From assembly GCA_947488625.1 (NCBI GenBank), contig CANKZR010000001.1, positions 868,001-932,000 on the forward strand: a DNA stretch of 64,000 nucleotides, written 5' to 3'. The notes beneath the pieces are model-generated. The model made no database searches. It was not told where the DNA came from and worked only from the letters and a program-made list of their open reading frames with translations. A program made the position numbers and the translations under genes. Origin of the DNA: an uncultured Sphingomonadaceae bacterium. Its GTDB lineage: Bacteria; Pseudomonadota; Alphaproteobacteria; Sphingomonadales; Sphingomonadaceae. Positions 17,094 through 28,100 of the stretch are shown piece by piece (within the stretch, counting starts at the first letter, position 1; each line of letters starts with the position of its first letter).

Positions 17094-17663
17094 CTATTCG
17101 CTGGATACCTTGTCCGGTAGCACGCTGGGAAACCCGTCGATGAACTGTTCCGGCACCGTCCATTTGAACACGTTGTGGTTCTCGACCACCTTTTCGACAT
17201 CGGGGATCCAGCCGCCCATCGCGAAGGATTGGCTTACAACCCGCGAACCGGGTTCCATCTGCTGCAGGATGCGCGGACGAAGACGCAGGTTCAGCGTCGA
17301 ACCGAGGTAGATCGCCAGCACGTCAACTTCTGTCAGGTCGGTTTCGAACAAGTCCTGCTTACGAAACTCCACGAGCCCTGAAACTCCGGCCTCGCGCGCG
17401 TTTATACGCGAGCGTTCCAGCAATGCGTCATCGATTTCAATGCCAACGGCCCTGATGCCATAATCGCGCGCCGCAGCGATTACGATCCGGCCATCGCCAG
17501 AGCCAAGATCGTAGAGGACATCACCGTCCTTGATCTCGGCGAGACGAAGCATCTCATCGACCACCGCCGGCGGGGTCGGGACGTAATGGATATCCTGGCT
17601 GTTATCGACGCAGGACGAGAGGGCCAAGGCGGCAAGAGCCACCAGGAACGAAGCCTGTTTCAT
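17094..17663 (-). CDS. SAM-dependent methyltransferase-like protein with lipoprotein signal
   Basis: Starting at ATG 17663 the protein is 189 residues. It opens with a lipoprotein signal peptide (MKQASFLVALAALALSSC, lipobox Cys18) followed directly by a class I methyltransferase domain: YVPTPPAVVDEMLRLA, DVLYDLGSGDGRIV (SAM-binding loop) and GIEIDDALLERSR. A start seven codons upstream (17684) is less likely. Methyltransferases need SAM, which is cytoplasmic, so an exported copy is odd; similar exported proteins exist in families of unknown role. It follows atpC on the same strand. Confidence 0.75.
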   Translation of the reverse strand: MKQASFLVALAALALSSCVDNSQDIHYVPTPPAVVDEMLRLAEIKDGDVLYDLGSGDGRIVIAAARDYGIRAVGIEIDDALLERSRINAREAGVSGLVEFRKQDLFETDLTEVDVLAIYLGSTLNLRLRPRILQQMEPGSRVVSQSFAMGGWIPDVEKVVENHNVFKWTVPEQFIDGFPSVLPDKVSSE

Positions 17664-17715
17664 CCAGTCAGCTCCGCATGGCAACCTGAGGTGATACCAT
17701 GCGTAGCGCGCGGCC

Positions 17716-17973
17716 TCAGTCTTCTACGTGCTCGGCCAGCACGGTCAGCCCGTTGTCGCCGACTTCGGCAAAACCGCCGCGCACTTCGATATTCTCGGGC
17801 GCGCCGCCTTCGGTCTTGTAGACCTGCACCGCACCGTCACGAATGGTCGACATGAAGGGCGCGTGGCCTTCCAGCACGCCGAATTCGCCTTCCGCACCGG
17901 GAACGACCACCATGTGGACGTCCTCGGAGCGGACCAGCTTTGACGGGGTAACGAGTTCGAAGTGCAGTGCCAT
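17716..17973 (-). CDS. atpC: F1Fo ATP synthase epsilon subunit, short form
   Basis: An 85-residue epsilon subunit starting [14 protein letters not shown] and ending HVED. It contains the N-terminal beta-sandwich domain ([20 protein letters not shown] is characteristic) but lacks the C-terminal two-helix domain that in longer forms extends into F1 and inhibits ATP hydrolysis. The gene sits five bases after the atpD stop, in the standard position. In alphaproteobacteria a separate zeta inhibitor is known to control hydrolysis. Confidence 0.95.
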   Translation of the reverse strand: MALHFELVTPSKLVRSEDVHMVVVPGAEGEFGVLEGHAPFMSTIRDGAVQVYKTEGGAPENIEVRGGFAEVGDNGLTVLAEHVED

Positions 17974-17978
17974 CTTGC

Positions 17979-19454
<1,476 letters not shown>

Positions 19455-19505
19455 TCAGAAAGGTATCTGGTTCGGTTAAACTATTAGGCGTCGGTTGCGC
19501 AGCGA

Positions 19506-19856
19506 TTACTGGGCGCAGACAGTCTCGGCATCGGCGATGACCCAGGCGTCGCCCGATTCACCGATTTCGAGGGTTGCGTCGTTACGAAGATATTCGTCTT
19601 CGCCGAGGCCGTACTCGCATGAAACGGTTTCTGCACCCATCGCGCGGCGGCAGACGGACGTGTTGACAGCTTCCGCTTCGGGACAGGTTTCAGCAAAGAC
19701 TTCCGCGAACAAGGCTTCGTCCGGTGCAGGCAGGCTGACAACGGGCTCTGCTTCTACGACCGGCGTGGCAACCGGCTCGGGTGCGGGTTCTTCGCCGCAG
19801 GCAGCCAGAGCAAGCAGGGGAAGGCAAAAGGCGAGGGGGGTAATCTTCACGGTCAT
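19506..19856 (-). CDS. Hypothetical lipoprotein inserted between atpG and atpD
   Basis: A 116-residue protein from ATG 19856 (MTVKITPLAFCLPLLALAACG) with a clear lipobox, Cys20 in LAAC. Next comes a Pro/Glu/Val-rich linker, then a compact domain with four cysteines (ETCPEAEAVNTSVCRR, VSCEYG, ETVCAQ), which could form two disulfides in the periplasm. A start at 19871 overlapping the atpG stop is also possible. It is on the same strand as the atp genes with small spacings, so it is probably part of the operon transcript. The function is unknown. Confidence 0.72.
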   Translation of the reverse strand: MTVKITPLAFCLPLLALAACGEEPAPEPVATPVVEAEPVVSLPAPDEALFAEVFAETCPEAEAVNTSVCRRAMGAETVSCEYGLGEDEYLRNDATLEIGESGDAWVIADAETVCAQ

Positions 19857-19867
19857 GTCTTTCCGGG

Positions 19868-20737
19868 TCAAAGCGCTTCGGCGCCAGCAATGATTTCGAT
19901 CAGTTCGGTGGTAATCGCGGCCTGGCGGCTGCGGTTGTACTGGATGGTCAGCTTGTCGATCAGTTCGCCCGCGTTGCGCGTGGCATTGTCCATCGCCGTC
20001 ATCGAGGCGCCCTGTTCGGAAGCCTCGCGTTCCAGCAATGCACCGAACAGCTGCGTCTTGATGTAGCGCGGCAGCAGGTCCTCGAGGATGGCTTCCTCGT
20101 CGGGCTCATACTCCACGACGGCATCCGATTCCTTGACGGTTTCCGGAGCGGGAACAGGCAGGATCTGCGTGGTCGTCGGATCCTGCGACAGCGCGCTTTT
20201 GAAAATCGGATAGACCAAGTGGGCGACGTCGAATTCGCCCTTCTCGAACTTGGCTACCAGCTCGTCAGCGATCTTCTCGGCTTCGGCGAAGTCCGGGTTC
20301 TTCATGTCGCTGGTGTCGTACATCGTATCGACCTGGTTGGCGTAGTCGCGCTTGATCGGAGCGCGACCCTTCTTGCCCACGAGGTAGAACGAAACACTTT
20401 TGCCCTGCGCTATGAGTTCACGCGCCTGTTTCTTGGCCTCTTTCACGATATTCGCGTTGAGACCGCCACACAGGCCCTTGTCGGTGTTGACCACCACCAG
20501 CAGGTGTTTCTGGTCGTTGCCCGTGCCGCGCAGCAGCAGCGGCGCGGAATCACCGCTTACCTTGCTGGCGAGCGAGCCCATGACGCCTGCAAGACGATCC
20601 GCATAGGGACGTGCAGCTTCGGCAGCGGCCTGCGCCTTGCGCAGTTTCGCCGCCGCGACCATCTGCTTGGCCTTGGTGATCTTCTGCGTGGACTTGACCG
20701 ACTTGATCCGGTCCTTGAGTTCCTTGAGGCTAGCCAT
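19868..20737 (-). CDS. atpG: F1Fo ATP synthase gamma subunit
   Basis: A 289-residue gamma subunit, the central rotor shaft of F1. It opens [36 protein letters not shown] and ends with the C-terminal signature [34 protein letters not shown]. The length fits the family. It lies 30 bases after atpA and its stop adjoins the lipoprotein gene. Confidence 0.98.
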   Translation of the reverse strand: MASLKELKDRIKSVKSTQKITKAKQMVAAAKLRKAQAAAEAARPYADRLAGVMGSLASKVSGDSAPLLLRGTGNDQKHLLVVVNTDKGLCGGLNANIVKEAKKQARELIAQGKSVSFYLVGKKGRAPIKRDYANQVDTMYDTSDMKNPDFAEAEKIADELVAKFEKGEFDVAHLVYPIFKSALSQDPTTTQILPVPAPETVKESDAVVEYEPDEEAILEDLLPRYIKTQLFGALLEREASEQGASMTAMDNATRNAGELIDKLTIQYNRSRQAAITTELIEIIAGAEAL

Positions 20738-20767
20738 TTCGGCTCCCTATCTTGTCTCTTGAACGGT

Positions 20768-22321
<1,554 letters not shown>

Positions 22322-22325
22322 CTAC

Positions 22326-22883
22326 TCAGGCGGTCTTCATGGCCTGGGCGAGGGAGTTGAGACGGGTACGGATCGAGCTGTCGATACGCTTCGATCCGAT
22401 GGTGACGACGAGCCCGCCCAGAAGGTCGGGATCGACGCGCGATTTCAGTTTCACCGTGCGGCCTTCACGAGCACGCAACTTGCCTTCCAGATCAACGAGC
22501 TGGGCATCGGTGAGAGCATGGGCGCTGGCAACTTCGGCCTGCACTTCGCCGCGCTGGGCGGCGGCGATCGTTGCGAAGGCCCGGATCACACCGGGCAGTT
22601 TCGACACGCGACGATTGTTCGCCAGCACGCCGAGGAAGTTCTTCGTCAATTCCGAAAGACCGAGGTGATCGCCGATACCGGCCATCACGGAAGCCAGCTG
22701 GCTGCGGCTGATCTCGGGATTGTTGATAAGCGCCGAAAGCTCTTTCGATTCGCGCAGGGCGGCATCGAGCTTGTCGAGATCGGACTCGACAGCGGTTACC
22801 GTGCCAGCTTCACTGGCAAGATCGAATAGGGCCGAGGCATAACGCCCTGCCAGGCTGGCCTGAATACCGGCGGAAAGCTCCAC
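22326..22883 (-). CDS. atpH: F1Fo ATP synthase delta subunit
   Basis: The best start is GTG at 22883 ([15 protein letters not shown]), preceded by GAAGGA, giving 185 residues, the normal length for delta. The frame stays open to 23120, but the extra 79 residues are unlike any delta subunit. The protein has the family pattern [13 protein letters not shown] near the N-terminus and ends [11 protein letters not shown]. Delta links F1 to the peripheral stalk. It is the first gene of the operon; genes for the Fo part (a, b, c) are not in this window. Confidence 0.93.
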   Translation of the reverse strand: MELSAGIQASLAGRYASALFDLASEAGTVTAVESDLDKLDAALRESKELSALINNPEISRSQLASVMAGIGDHLGLSELTKNFLGVLANNRRVSKLPGVIRAFATIAAAQRGEVQAEVASAHALTDAQLVDLEGKLRAREGRTVKLKSRVDPDLLGGLVVTIGSKRIDSSIRTRLNSLAQAMKTA

Positions 22884-23034
22884 GCGCGAATGTCCTTCAA
22901 GGTCAGAGAAAACGCAAATACTGGTTACCCGATCAGGAGCGCGCTGAACGCCCCTCATCAAGGTTGGCGCGCGCCTAGCACCGAGGTTTGATTCATGCAA
23001 CCCGAGTCCGGGACGGGACGTGCTACAAGATCGC

Positions 23035-23592
23035 CTACCCCAGCGTGCGCGATAGCCACGCGATCGGAATGAACGACATCGCAACATAGCCGATGCCCAC
23101 TTTCCACCACCGGTTTGCAAAGATCATCCACACTACCAGCAACATCGAAAGCCATTCCCCCCAACCGCGAGTAAAGGCTTCTACAAATCCCGTGCGGGTC
23201 CAGAGCGTGAGCAGCCAGCCCGAACCGATGGTGGCAACTACGATGAGCACGAGGCTCCACTGGTATTTCCTGTTTGCCATGTAATATTCGCCAAGGTCCA
23301 GCGTGCCCTCTTGCGGAACACGGTCGGGCAAGGCGACGGCGGCAATGAGGACGATCACGATCATCAGGCCCATGATCGGCAGGAACTCGCCCAACGAAAT
23401 AACACCTGAACCCTCGCGGGCAGCCATCATCCACCAGAACACCAGCACCATCATCAGGGCAAAGAAAGCGAAAATCGGCTGTGCCCAGTGCCAGCGCACG
23501 TTGGGCGCACGGATGAGCCGGTTGAGATTCTCCAACTCGAAGGTGATCGCGACACCAAGCACGATTGATATGAGGACAAGTGCCTGCGCCAT
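23035..23592 (-). CDS. Hypothetical five-span membrane protein
   Basis: A 185-residue hydrophobic protein with spans near residues 3-22, 36-60, 72-90, 115-132 and 145-178. It begins [28 protein letters not shown] Trp-rich segment ([16 protein letters not shown]) is visible. It lies six bases after the stop of the trypsin-like protease gene, so the two may be co-transcribed. I do not recognise a named family. Confidence 0.7.
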   Translation of the reverse strand: MAQALVLISIVLGVAITFELENLNRLIRAPNVRWHWAQPIFAFFALMMVLVFWWMMAAREGSGVISLGEFLPIMGLMIVIVLIAAVALPDRVPQEGTLDLGEYYMANRKYQWSLVLIVVATIGSGWLLTLWTRTGFVEAFTRGWGEWLSMLLVVWMIFANRWWKVGIGYVAMSFIPIAWLSRTLG

Positions 23593-23597
23593 AGCCG

Positions 23598-25187
23598 CTA
23601 TTCCTCCGCCTGCTCGTCGGGCATCTCCACGTTTTCCGAGCAGCGATAGACGAGCCGTTCGTTGGGACGTGGGGGGAGGGCAGACATGATGGCGGCCTGG
23701 CTGTTGCCCAGTTCGCGCGCCGCGGCCTCGTCAACCCCGCAACCGGGCGCAACATAGGCGCCGCGTGCGGTGCGGGCCTCTCGCATGGTTTCCAGGTCCA
23801 GCAAGTAACGCTCCATCACCAGTTCTCCGGCAGCGGGGTCATAGCGGTTGACCGATACGGCGGCCTCGTTGGCCGGTACGAACACGCGGGTCCATCGGCC
23901 ACCTGTCAGACCATATTGCGTGCGATCGTTGATACAGCCCCCGCTCGACCACTCTATCGTCATGTCGTCCGTCGGGTCGCCGACAACGCGGCTGCGCTGC
24001 GTGTCCAGAACGCAAGCATAGCTGCCGGCCTGCGCCGCGGCGGTCGCTTCGGGCGTTGCGATGGCGCCGGTAGGTCCGTCGGCCTGCGCCCCTTCGCGAA
24101 GGCTCTCTTCAACGCGCTCGTCTATCTCGGCGAACGCGGGGCGCGATATCCATGCGACAAGCGCTCCGATCACGGCCAGCACGGCTGCTGCGCCTGCAAC
24201 TGCGCGCATTCGCATGTGGCGCTGCATATGTCCGTATGCTGCCACACCGCCAGCGGCCAGTGCCACGATAAAGAGCAGGAGCGCCAAGGCCATTCCGTTC
24301 GAGCGCGCTTCCATCACTTCATAGGTTTTCGTGCGCCGGATCTCCGCCGTTTGCTGAGCCAGCGCTTCTGCCTCTCGCTCGGCGCGCTCTTGTGCCACTT
24401 CCGCCTGCGCTTCGGCGCGGGCCAGTTCCTCTTCCTCCAGATCGGCAAGGCTGCGGCAGGGCAGCGCATTGATGCGCGGCTGCACATCATTGGCGCGCAG
24501 GAACGGCAGCAGCTCGCGCGTGCTGACAGCAAAGAAAAATTCGGCGTCGGACCCTGCGCTTTCGGTGCCGAAGGAATTGACGCCGATTACCCTCCCGCAA
24601 TCGTCCAACAGTGGCCCGCCCGAATTGCCGCGTGCGATGGGCGCGGTGTGCAAAATTGTGTCGAATTCGCGGCTGGGGCGGCGACCGGACAGGAAGCCGG
24701 TGGCGGTGACGGGGGGTTGGGCGCGGAAAATGTCGGATTGTCCGAGACCCTGCGCCCGGTCCACGTTCAGCGGGTAGCCCACGGCGGTCACTGAACCACT
24801 CTGCGCCGGGTTTCCGGCTATGGTGAGCGGGGGCAGGCCCAAGGGCTCCGTCAGTTCGAGCAGGGCCAGATCGTTATTCGGGCTGATTGCGACGAGCCGC
24901 GCGTAGACTGCCTCAGCCCCTTCTGCCGGCACGACGCCGATGGACAGGCGGTCATCGTCCACCGCCTCTTGAACAACGTGTGCATTGGTGACGATTCGCT
25001 CCCCGCCCACGGCAAAGCCGGTACCGTGGGAAATAGGGAAGAGTTCCTCCCCGTCCTTGCCGATGATTATCACCCGCACCACGCCGCGCGCAGACGCCTC
25101 GATATCGCCCGGATCGGCAAGAGCGGCTGCGGGCACAAGCGTGAGTGCGGCAAGAAAGACGGCGAAAATGGCTGCGATGCGATGCAT
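23598..25187 (-). CDS. Secreted/membrane trypsin-like serine protease (S1C-like)
   Basis: Starting at ATG 25187 the protein is 529 residues with a signal peptide (cleavage probably after AALA near residue 24). The S1 catalytic triad is complete: His70 in TNAHVV, Asp106 in NNDLALLEL and Ser189 in RGNSGGPLL. A coiled Glu/Ala-rich segment follows (about 265-310), then a membrane span (about 320-340), and a C-terminal domain with several cysteines. No PDZ domain is seen, which distinguishes it from DegP/HtrA proper. Envelope quality control or regulated proteolysis is possible but not shown. Confidence 0.85.
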   Translation of the reverse strand: MHRIAAIFAVFLAALTLVPAAALADPGDIEASARGVVRVIIIGKDGEELFPISHGTGFAVGGERIVTNAHVVQEAVDDDRLSIGVVPAEGAEAVYARLVAISPNNDLALLELTEPLGLPPLTIAGNPAQSGSVTAVGYPLNVDRAQGLGQSDIFRAQPPVTATGFLSGRRPSREFDTILHTAPIARGNSGGPLLDDCGRVIGVNSFGTESAGSDAEFFFAVSTRELLPFLRANDVQPRINALPCRSLADLEEEELARAEAQAEVAQERAEREAEALAQQTAEIRRTKTYEVMEARSNGMALALLLFIVALAAGGVAAYGHMQRHMRMRAVAGAAAVLAVIGALVAWISRPAFAEIDERVEESLREGAQADGPTGAIATPEATAAAQAGSYACVLDTQRSRVVGDPTDDMTIEWSSGGCINDRTQYGLTGGRWTRVFVPANEAAVSVNRYDPAAGELVMERYLLDLETMREARTARGAYVAPGCGVDEAAARELGNSQAAIMSALPPRPNERLVYRCSENVEMPDEQAEE

Positions 25188-25268
25188 AGGGCTCGGGCTT
25201 CTATAGGGTTGTGCATTGACCGCAAGCTTCGGGACGCGCAGCCTGCACAAAGCTGGCATAACCTTGGC

Positions 25269-26345
25269 ATGACCGAACCCGTCTTCTCCTCCCCGCTTTA
25301 TGCGACCCCGCCCACTGCGCCCATGTCCGACGAAGACCGCTGGCGCGTGGCGCTAGCGAAGGATCGCCGCTTTGACGGCGTTTTCGTTACCGGCGTGCAT
25401 TCCACCGGTATCTACTGTCGCCCCAGTTGCCCGGCCCGCGCGCCGAAGCGCGAGAATGTGCGGTTTTATGCTACACCCGATGCAGCAGAGGCGGCGGGCC
25501 TGCGCGCCTGCAAGCGTTGCGTTCCCGACCAGCAGAGCCGCGAAGAAGCAGCGGTGCTGCGCGTGCTGGAGATATTGCGCGATGCCGACAACCCCGTGCC
25601 GCTGGCAAGACTTGGCGCGGCGACCGATTGCTCGCCCACGCATCTCCAGCGCGTCTTCACCCGCGCCGTAGGCATGTCGCCCGCGGCCTATGCGCGCGCC
25701 TTGCGACGCGAACGGGCAGAACAGGCGCTGGCATGCAGTCCCAGCGTGACCGACGCCATCTACGAGGCCGGGTATTCGGCGCCATCACGCTTCTACGATG
25801 ATATGAAAGGGCAACTGGGCATGAGCGCGAAAGACAGGCAGGACGGCGCTGCGGGACGGGCAATCCGCTACGCCATAGTGGAAACCACGCTGGGCGCGAT
25901 GCTGGTGGCTGCCACCGACAAGGGCGTATGCTGTCTGGCTTTCAACGAAGGCGAGGCAGAATTGCGCGCCCGCTTTCCCAAGGCAGAACTTATTGAAGGA
26001 GACGATGCGTTTCGCGATCTTTTTTCGCGGGTCGTCGACGCAGTAGAGAAGCCGGGCACCGGGCAGGATATTCCGTTGGATGTGCGGGGCACCGCATTCC
26101 AGCAGCGTGTGTGGGAAGAACTGTGCCGTATCCCTTCGGGCGAGACGCGCAGCTATGGAGAGCTCGCCGCAGCGCTAGGCTCGCCGAAAGCCAGCCGCGC
26201 GGTAGGCGGGGCGAACGGTGCCAACAACATCGCCGTACTGATACCCTGCCATCGCGTGATCGCGGCGGACGGAGGCCTGGGCGGCTACGCCTACGGAACC
26301 GGGATAAAGGCCGAACTGCTGCGGCGGGAGAAGGGCGAGGCCTAA
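25269..26345 (+). CDS. ada: Ada bifunctional DNA repair methyltransferase and regulator
   Basis: A 358-residue Ada protein in three parts. The N-terminal zinc domain has Cys50, Cys54, Cys81 and Cys84 (GIYCRPSC, ACKRC), where Cys50 would accept methyl groups from phosphotriesters. An AraC-type helix-turn-helix follows (about 95-185). The C-terminal O6-alkylguanine methyltransferase has the active Cys327 in IPCHRV. Methylated Ada normally activates its own repair regulon. ATG 25269 is chosen because upstream codons lack domain similarity; 25323 is a weaker alternative. The 3' end overlaps the convergent photolyase gene by four bases. Confidence 0.95.
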   Translation: MTEPVFSSPLYATPPTAPMSDEDRWRVALAKDRRFDGVFVTGVHSTGIYCRPSCPARAPKRENVRFYATPDAAEAAGLRACKRCVPDQQSREEAAVLRVLEILRDADNPVPLARLGAATDCSPTHLQRVFTRAVGMSPAAYARALRRERAEQALACSPSVTDAIYEAGYSAPSRFYDDMKGQLGMSAKDRQDGAAGRAIRYAIVETTLGAMLVAATDKGVCCLAFNEGEAELRARFPKAELIEGDDAFRDLFSRVVDAVEKPGTGQDIPLDVRGTAFQQRVWEELCRIPSGETRSYGELAAALGSPKASRAVGGANGANNIAVLIPCHRVIAADGGLGGYAYGTGIKAELLRREKGEA

Positions 26346-27925
26346 CCCTCGCGCGCCCAGCCTTTGCCTGCCGGTTGCAGGGTTTCGAGGAAAGCTTCGG
26401 CACTATCGAGATATTCGCGCTGCTTGTCCTCGTCCATGCGATCCCAGGTGGAATAGATGCGTCCGATGCGGTGGTTGCTTTCCAGCCGGTCGCGGTGGCG
26501 GTGCATGAAGTGCCAGTAAAGCGGATTGAAGGGGCATGCGCCTTCGCCGGTCTTTTTCGAAGGTGAGTAGCGGCATCCCTTGCAGTAGTCGGACATCTTG
26601 TTGATGTAATTTCCGCTCGCCGCGTAGGGCTTGCTCGCCAGCTTGCCGCCGTCGGCATAAAGGATCATCGCGGCGACATTGGGCAGCTCCACCCATTCGT
26701 AGGCATCGGCGTAGACCACCAGGTACCAGTCCTGCACATCGCGCGGGTTGCAACCGGCCAGCAGGGCGAAATTGCCCAGCACCATCAGCCGCTGGATGTG
26801 GTGCGCATGGGCATTGTCGCGGGTGGAGCGCACGCAATCTGCAATGCACCGCATGTCGGTTTCACCGGTCCAGTAGAACTCCGGCAGACCGCGCTGGGCA
26901 TTCAGGGCGTTGTCGCTCTGCAAGCCGGGCATCAGATACCAGTAAAATCCGCGAACATACTCGCGCCAGCCGATTAGCTGGCGGATAAAGCCTTCCACGC
27001 TGTTGAGCGGCGCGTTCCCGTCTCGATAAGCCTTTTCTGCCCGCTGGCACAGGTCGAGAGGGTCCAGCAAGCCAAGATTGATACTGGTGGAAAGCATGGA
27101 GTGGTAGAGGTCGTCCTCCCCGTGCACCATGGCATCCTGATACGGACCGAAATTCTCGATGCGTTCGGCAAAGAAAGCGTCGGCCGCTTCCTCAGCTTCC
27201 TCGCGGGTGACGGGCCAGGCAAAATTGTCGAGCGAACCGAAATGGTGGTCGAAGCGGTCCTGCACCAGTTCGATGACTTCGCGTGTGATGTCGTCCGGCT
27301 CGAACTTCGCGCGTTCGGGCGGGTCCATCTCCGCGTCCGGCGACTCGCGGTTCTGCTTGTCGAGGTTCCACTGTCCGCCTTCGGGCTTGTCGCCATCCAT
27401 CAGCAGCCCGGTCTTGCGCCGCATTTCGCGATAGAAGTACTCCATCCGCAGTGCGTCGCGGCCTTCTGCCCATTCACGAAATTCGGTGATGGAGGCGATG
27501 AATCGGTCGTCGGGTAGAATTAGCACTTCGCAATCGAACTTGTCCGGCCATTCATCGATAGCCTGCTGCACACGCCACTCGCCCGCTTCCACCACATGGA
27601 TGGCGCGCGGATCGCGGCGCTCGATGGCGCGGGCGACTTCGCCGGTGAAGCTGCCGGAATTGTCGGCATCGTCCAGCTTGACGTAATCGACGCACCATCC
27701 CGCATCGCGCAGTTCGGCCGCAAAATGCCTCATGGCGGAAAAGATCAGCGCGATCTTCTGCTTGTGATGCTTCACGTAGGTGGCCTCGTCCCAGACCTCC
27801 ATCATCAGGATCACGGTATCATCCTTGGTGCGTCCGCGGATCGAGGCGAGATTCCGCGTCAGCTGGTCTCCCAGCACGGGGACGAGAACGGGGTTGTCAG
27901 ACGACAATTTGTCGGAAGAAGCCAT
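26342..27925 (-). CDS. Iron-sulfur cryptochrome/photolyase family protein (PhrB-like)
   Basis: A 527-residue protein of the deoxyribodipyrimidine photolyase-related (FeS-BCP) family. It starts with an N-terminal Rossmann antenna domain (VPVLGDQLTRNLA) and has the FAD-binding helical domain with NPRDVQDWYLVVYADAYEWVELPN. Cysteines consistent with a [4Fe-4S] cluster are visible: Cys360/Cys364 and Cys448, Cys451, Cys464 (DYCKGCRYS, GACPF). Characterised members such as Agrobacterium PhrB repair (6-4) photoproducts with blue light. The gene is convergent with ada and near the LOV kinase gene. Confidence 0.93.
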   Translation of the reverse strand: MASSDKLSSDNPVLVPVLGDQLTRNLASIRGRTKDDTVILMMEVWDEATYVKHHKQKIALIFSAMRHFAAELRDAGWCVDYVKLDDADNSGSFTGEVARAIERRDPRAIHVVEAGEWRVQQAIDEWPDKFDCEVLILPDDRFIASITEFREWAEGRDALRMEYFYREMRRKTGLLMDGDKPEGGQWNLDKQNRESPDAEMDPPERAKFEPDDITREVIELVQDRFDHHFGSLDNFAWPVTREEAEEAADAFFAERIENFGPYQDAMVHGEDDLYHSMLSTSINLGLLDPLDLCQRAEKAYRDGNAPLNSVEGFIRQLIGWREYVRGFYWYLMPGLQSDNALNAQRGLPEFYWTGETDMRCIADCVRSTRDNAHAHHIQRLMVLGNFALLAGCNPRDVQDWYLVVYADAYEWVELPNVAAMILYADGGKLASKPYAASGNYINKMSDYCKGCRYSPSKKTGEGACPFNPLYWHFMHRHRDRLESNHRIGRIYSTWDRMDEDKQREYLDSAEAFLETLQPAGKGWAREG

Positions 27926-28021
27926 GGACTAACAACGCTGGCATGCAGGCGCGGTGCCGAACCTGGGACCAAAGCCCGTATATGGCGCGCCGCGACTTGC
28001 CATCGCACGGTGCCGAAACGA

Positions 28022-28068
28022 AACCGGGGCACCGAATGCAGCTTCGCGCTACGTTCGATGCCCCGGTT
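28022..28068 (-). terminator. Stem-loop terminator downstream of the HExxH peptidase gene
   Basis: Two 17-base arms (28022-28038 and 28052-28068) pair with only two G-T wobbles around a 13-base loop. On the minus strand the stem is followed by a short T-rich tail (TCGTTT). It lies 32 bases after the peptidase stop and would end that transcript before the photolyase gene. Confidence 0.6.
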
Positions 28069-28100
28069 CGATTTCTCAAGGTCTTGTCGGCGATTGCGGA

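Noticed and set aside
22884-23120. 79-residue N-terminal extension of AtpH
   Set aside because: Delta subunits begin near the GTG at 22883, which has a ribosome-binding site. The upstream residues are Arg-rich and unlike the family.
24969-25268. 100-codon N-terminal extension of Ada
   Set aside because: The codons overlap the opposite-strand protease gene and its 5' region and have no match to the Ada N-terminus, which begins at 25269.
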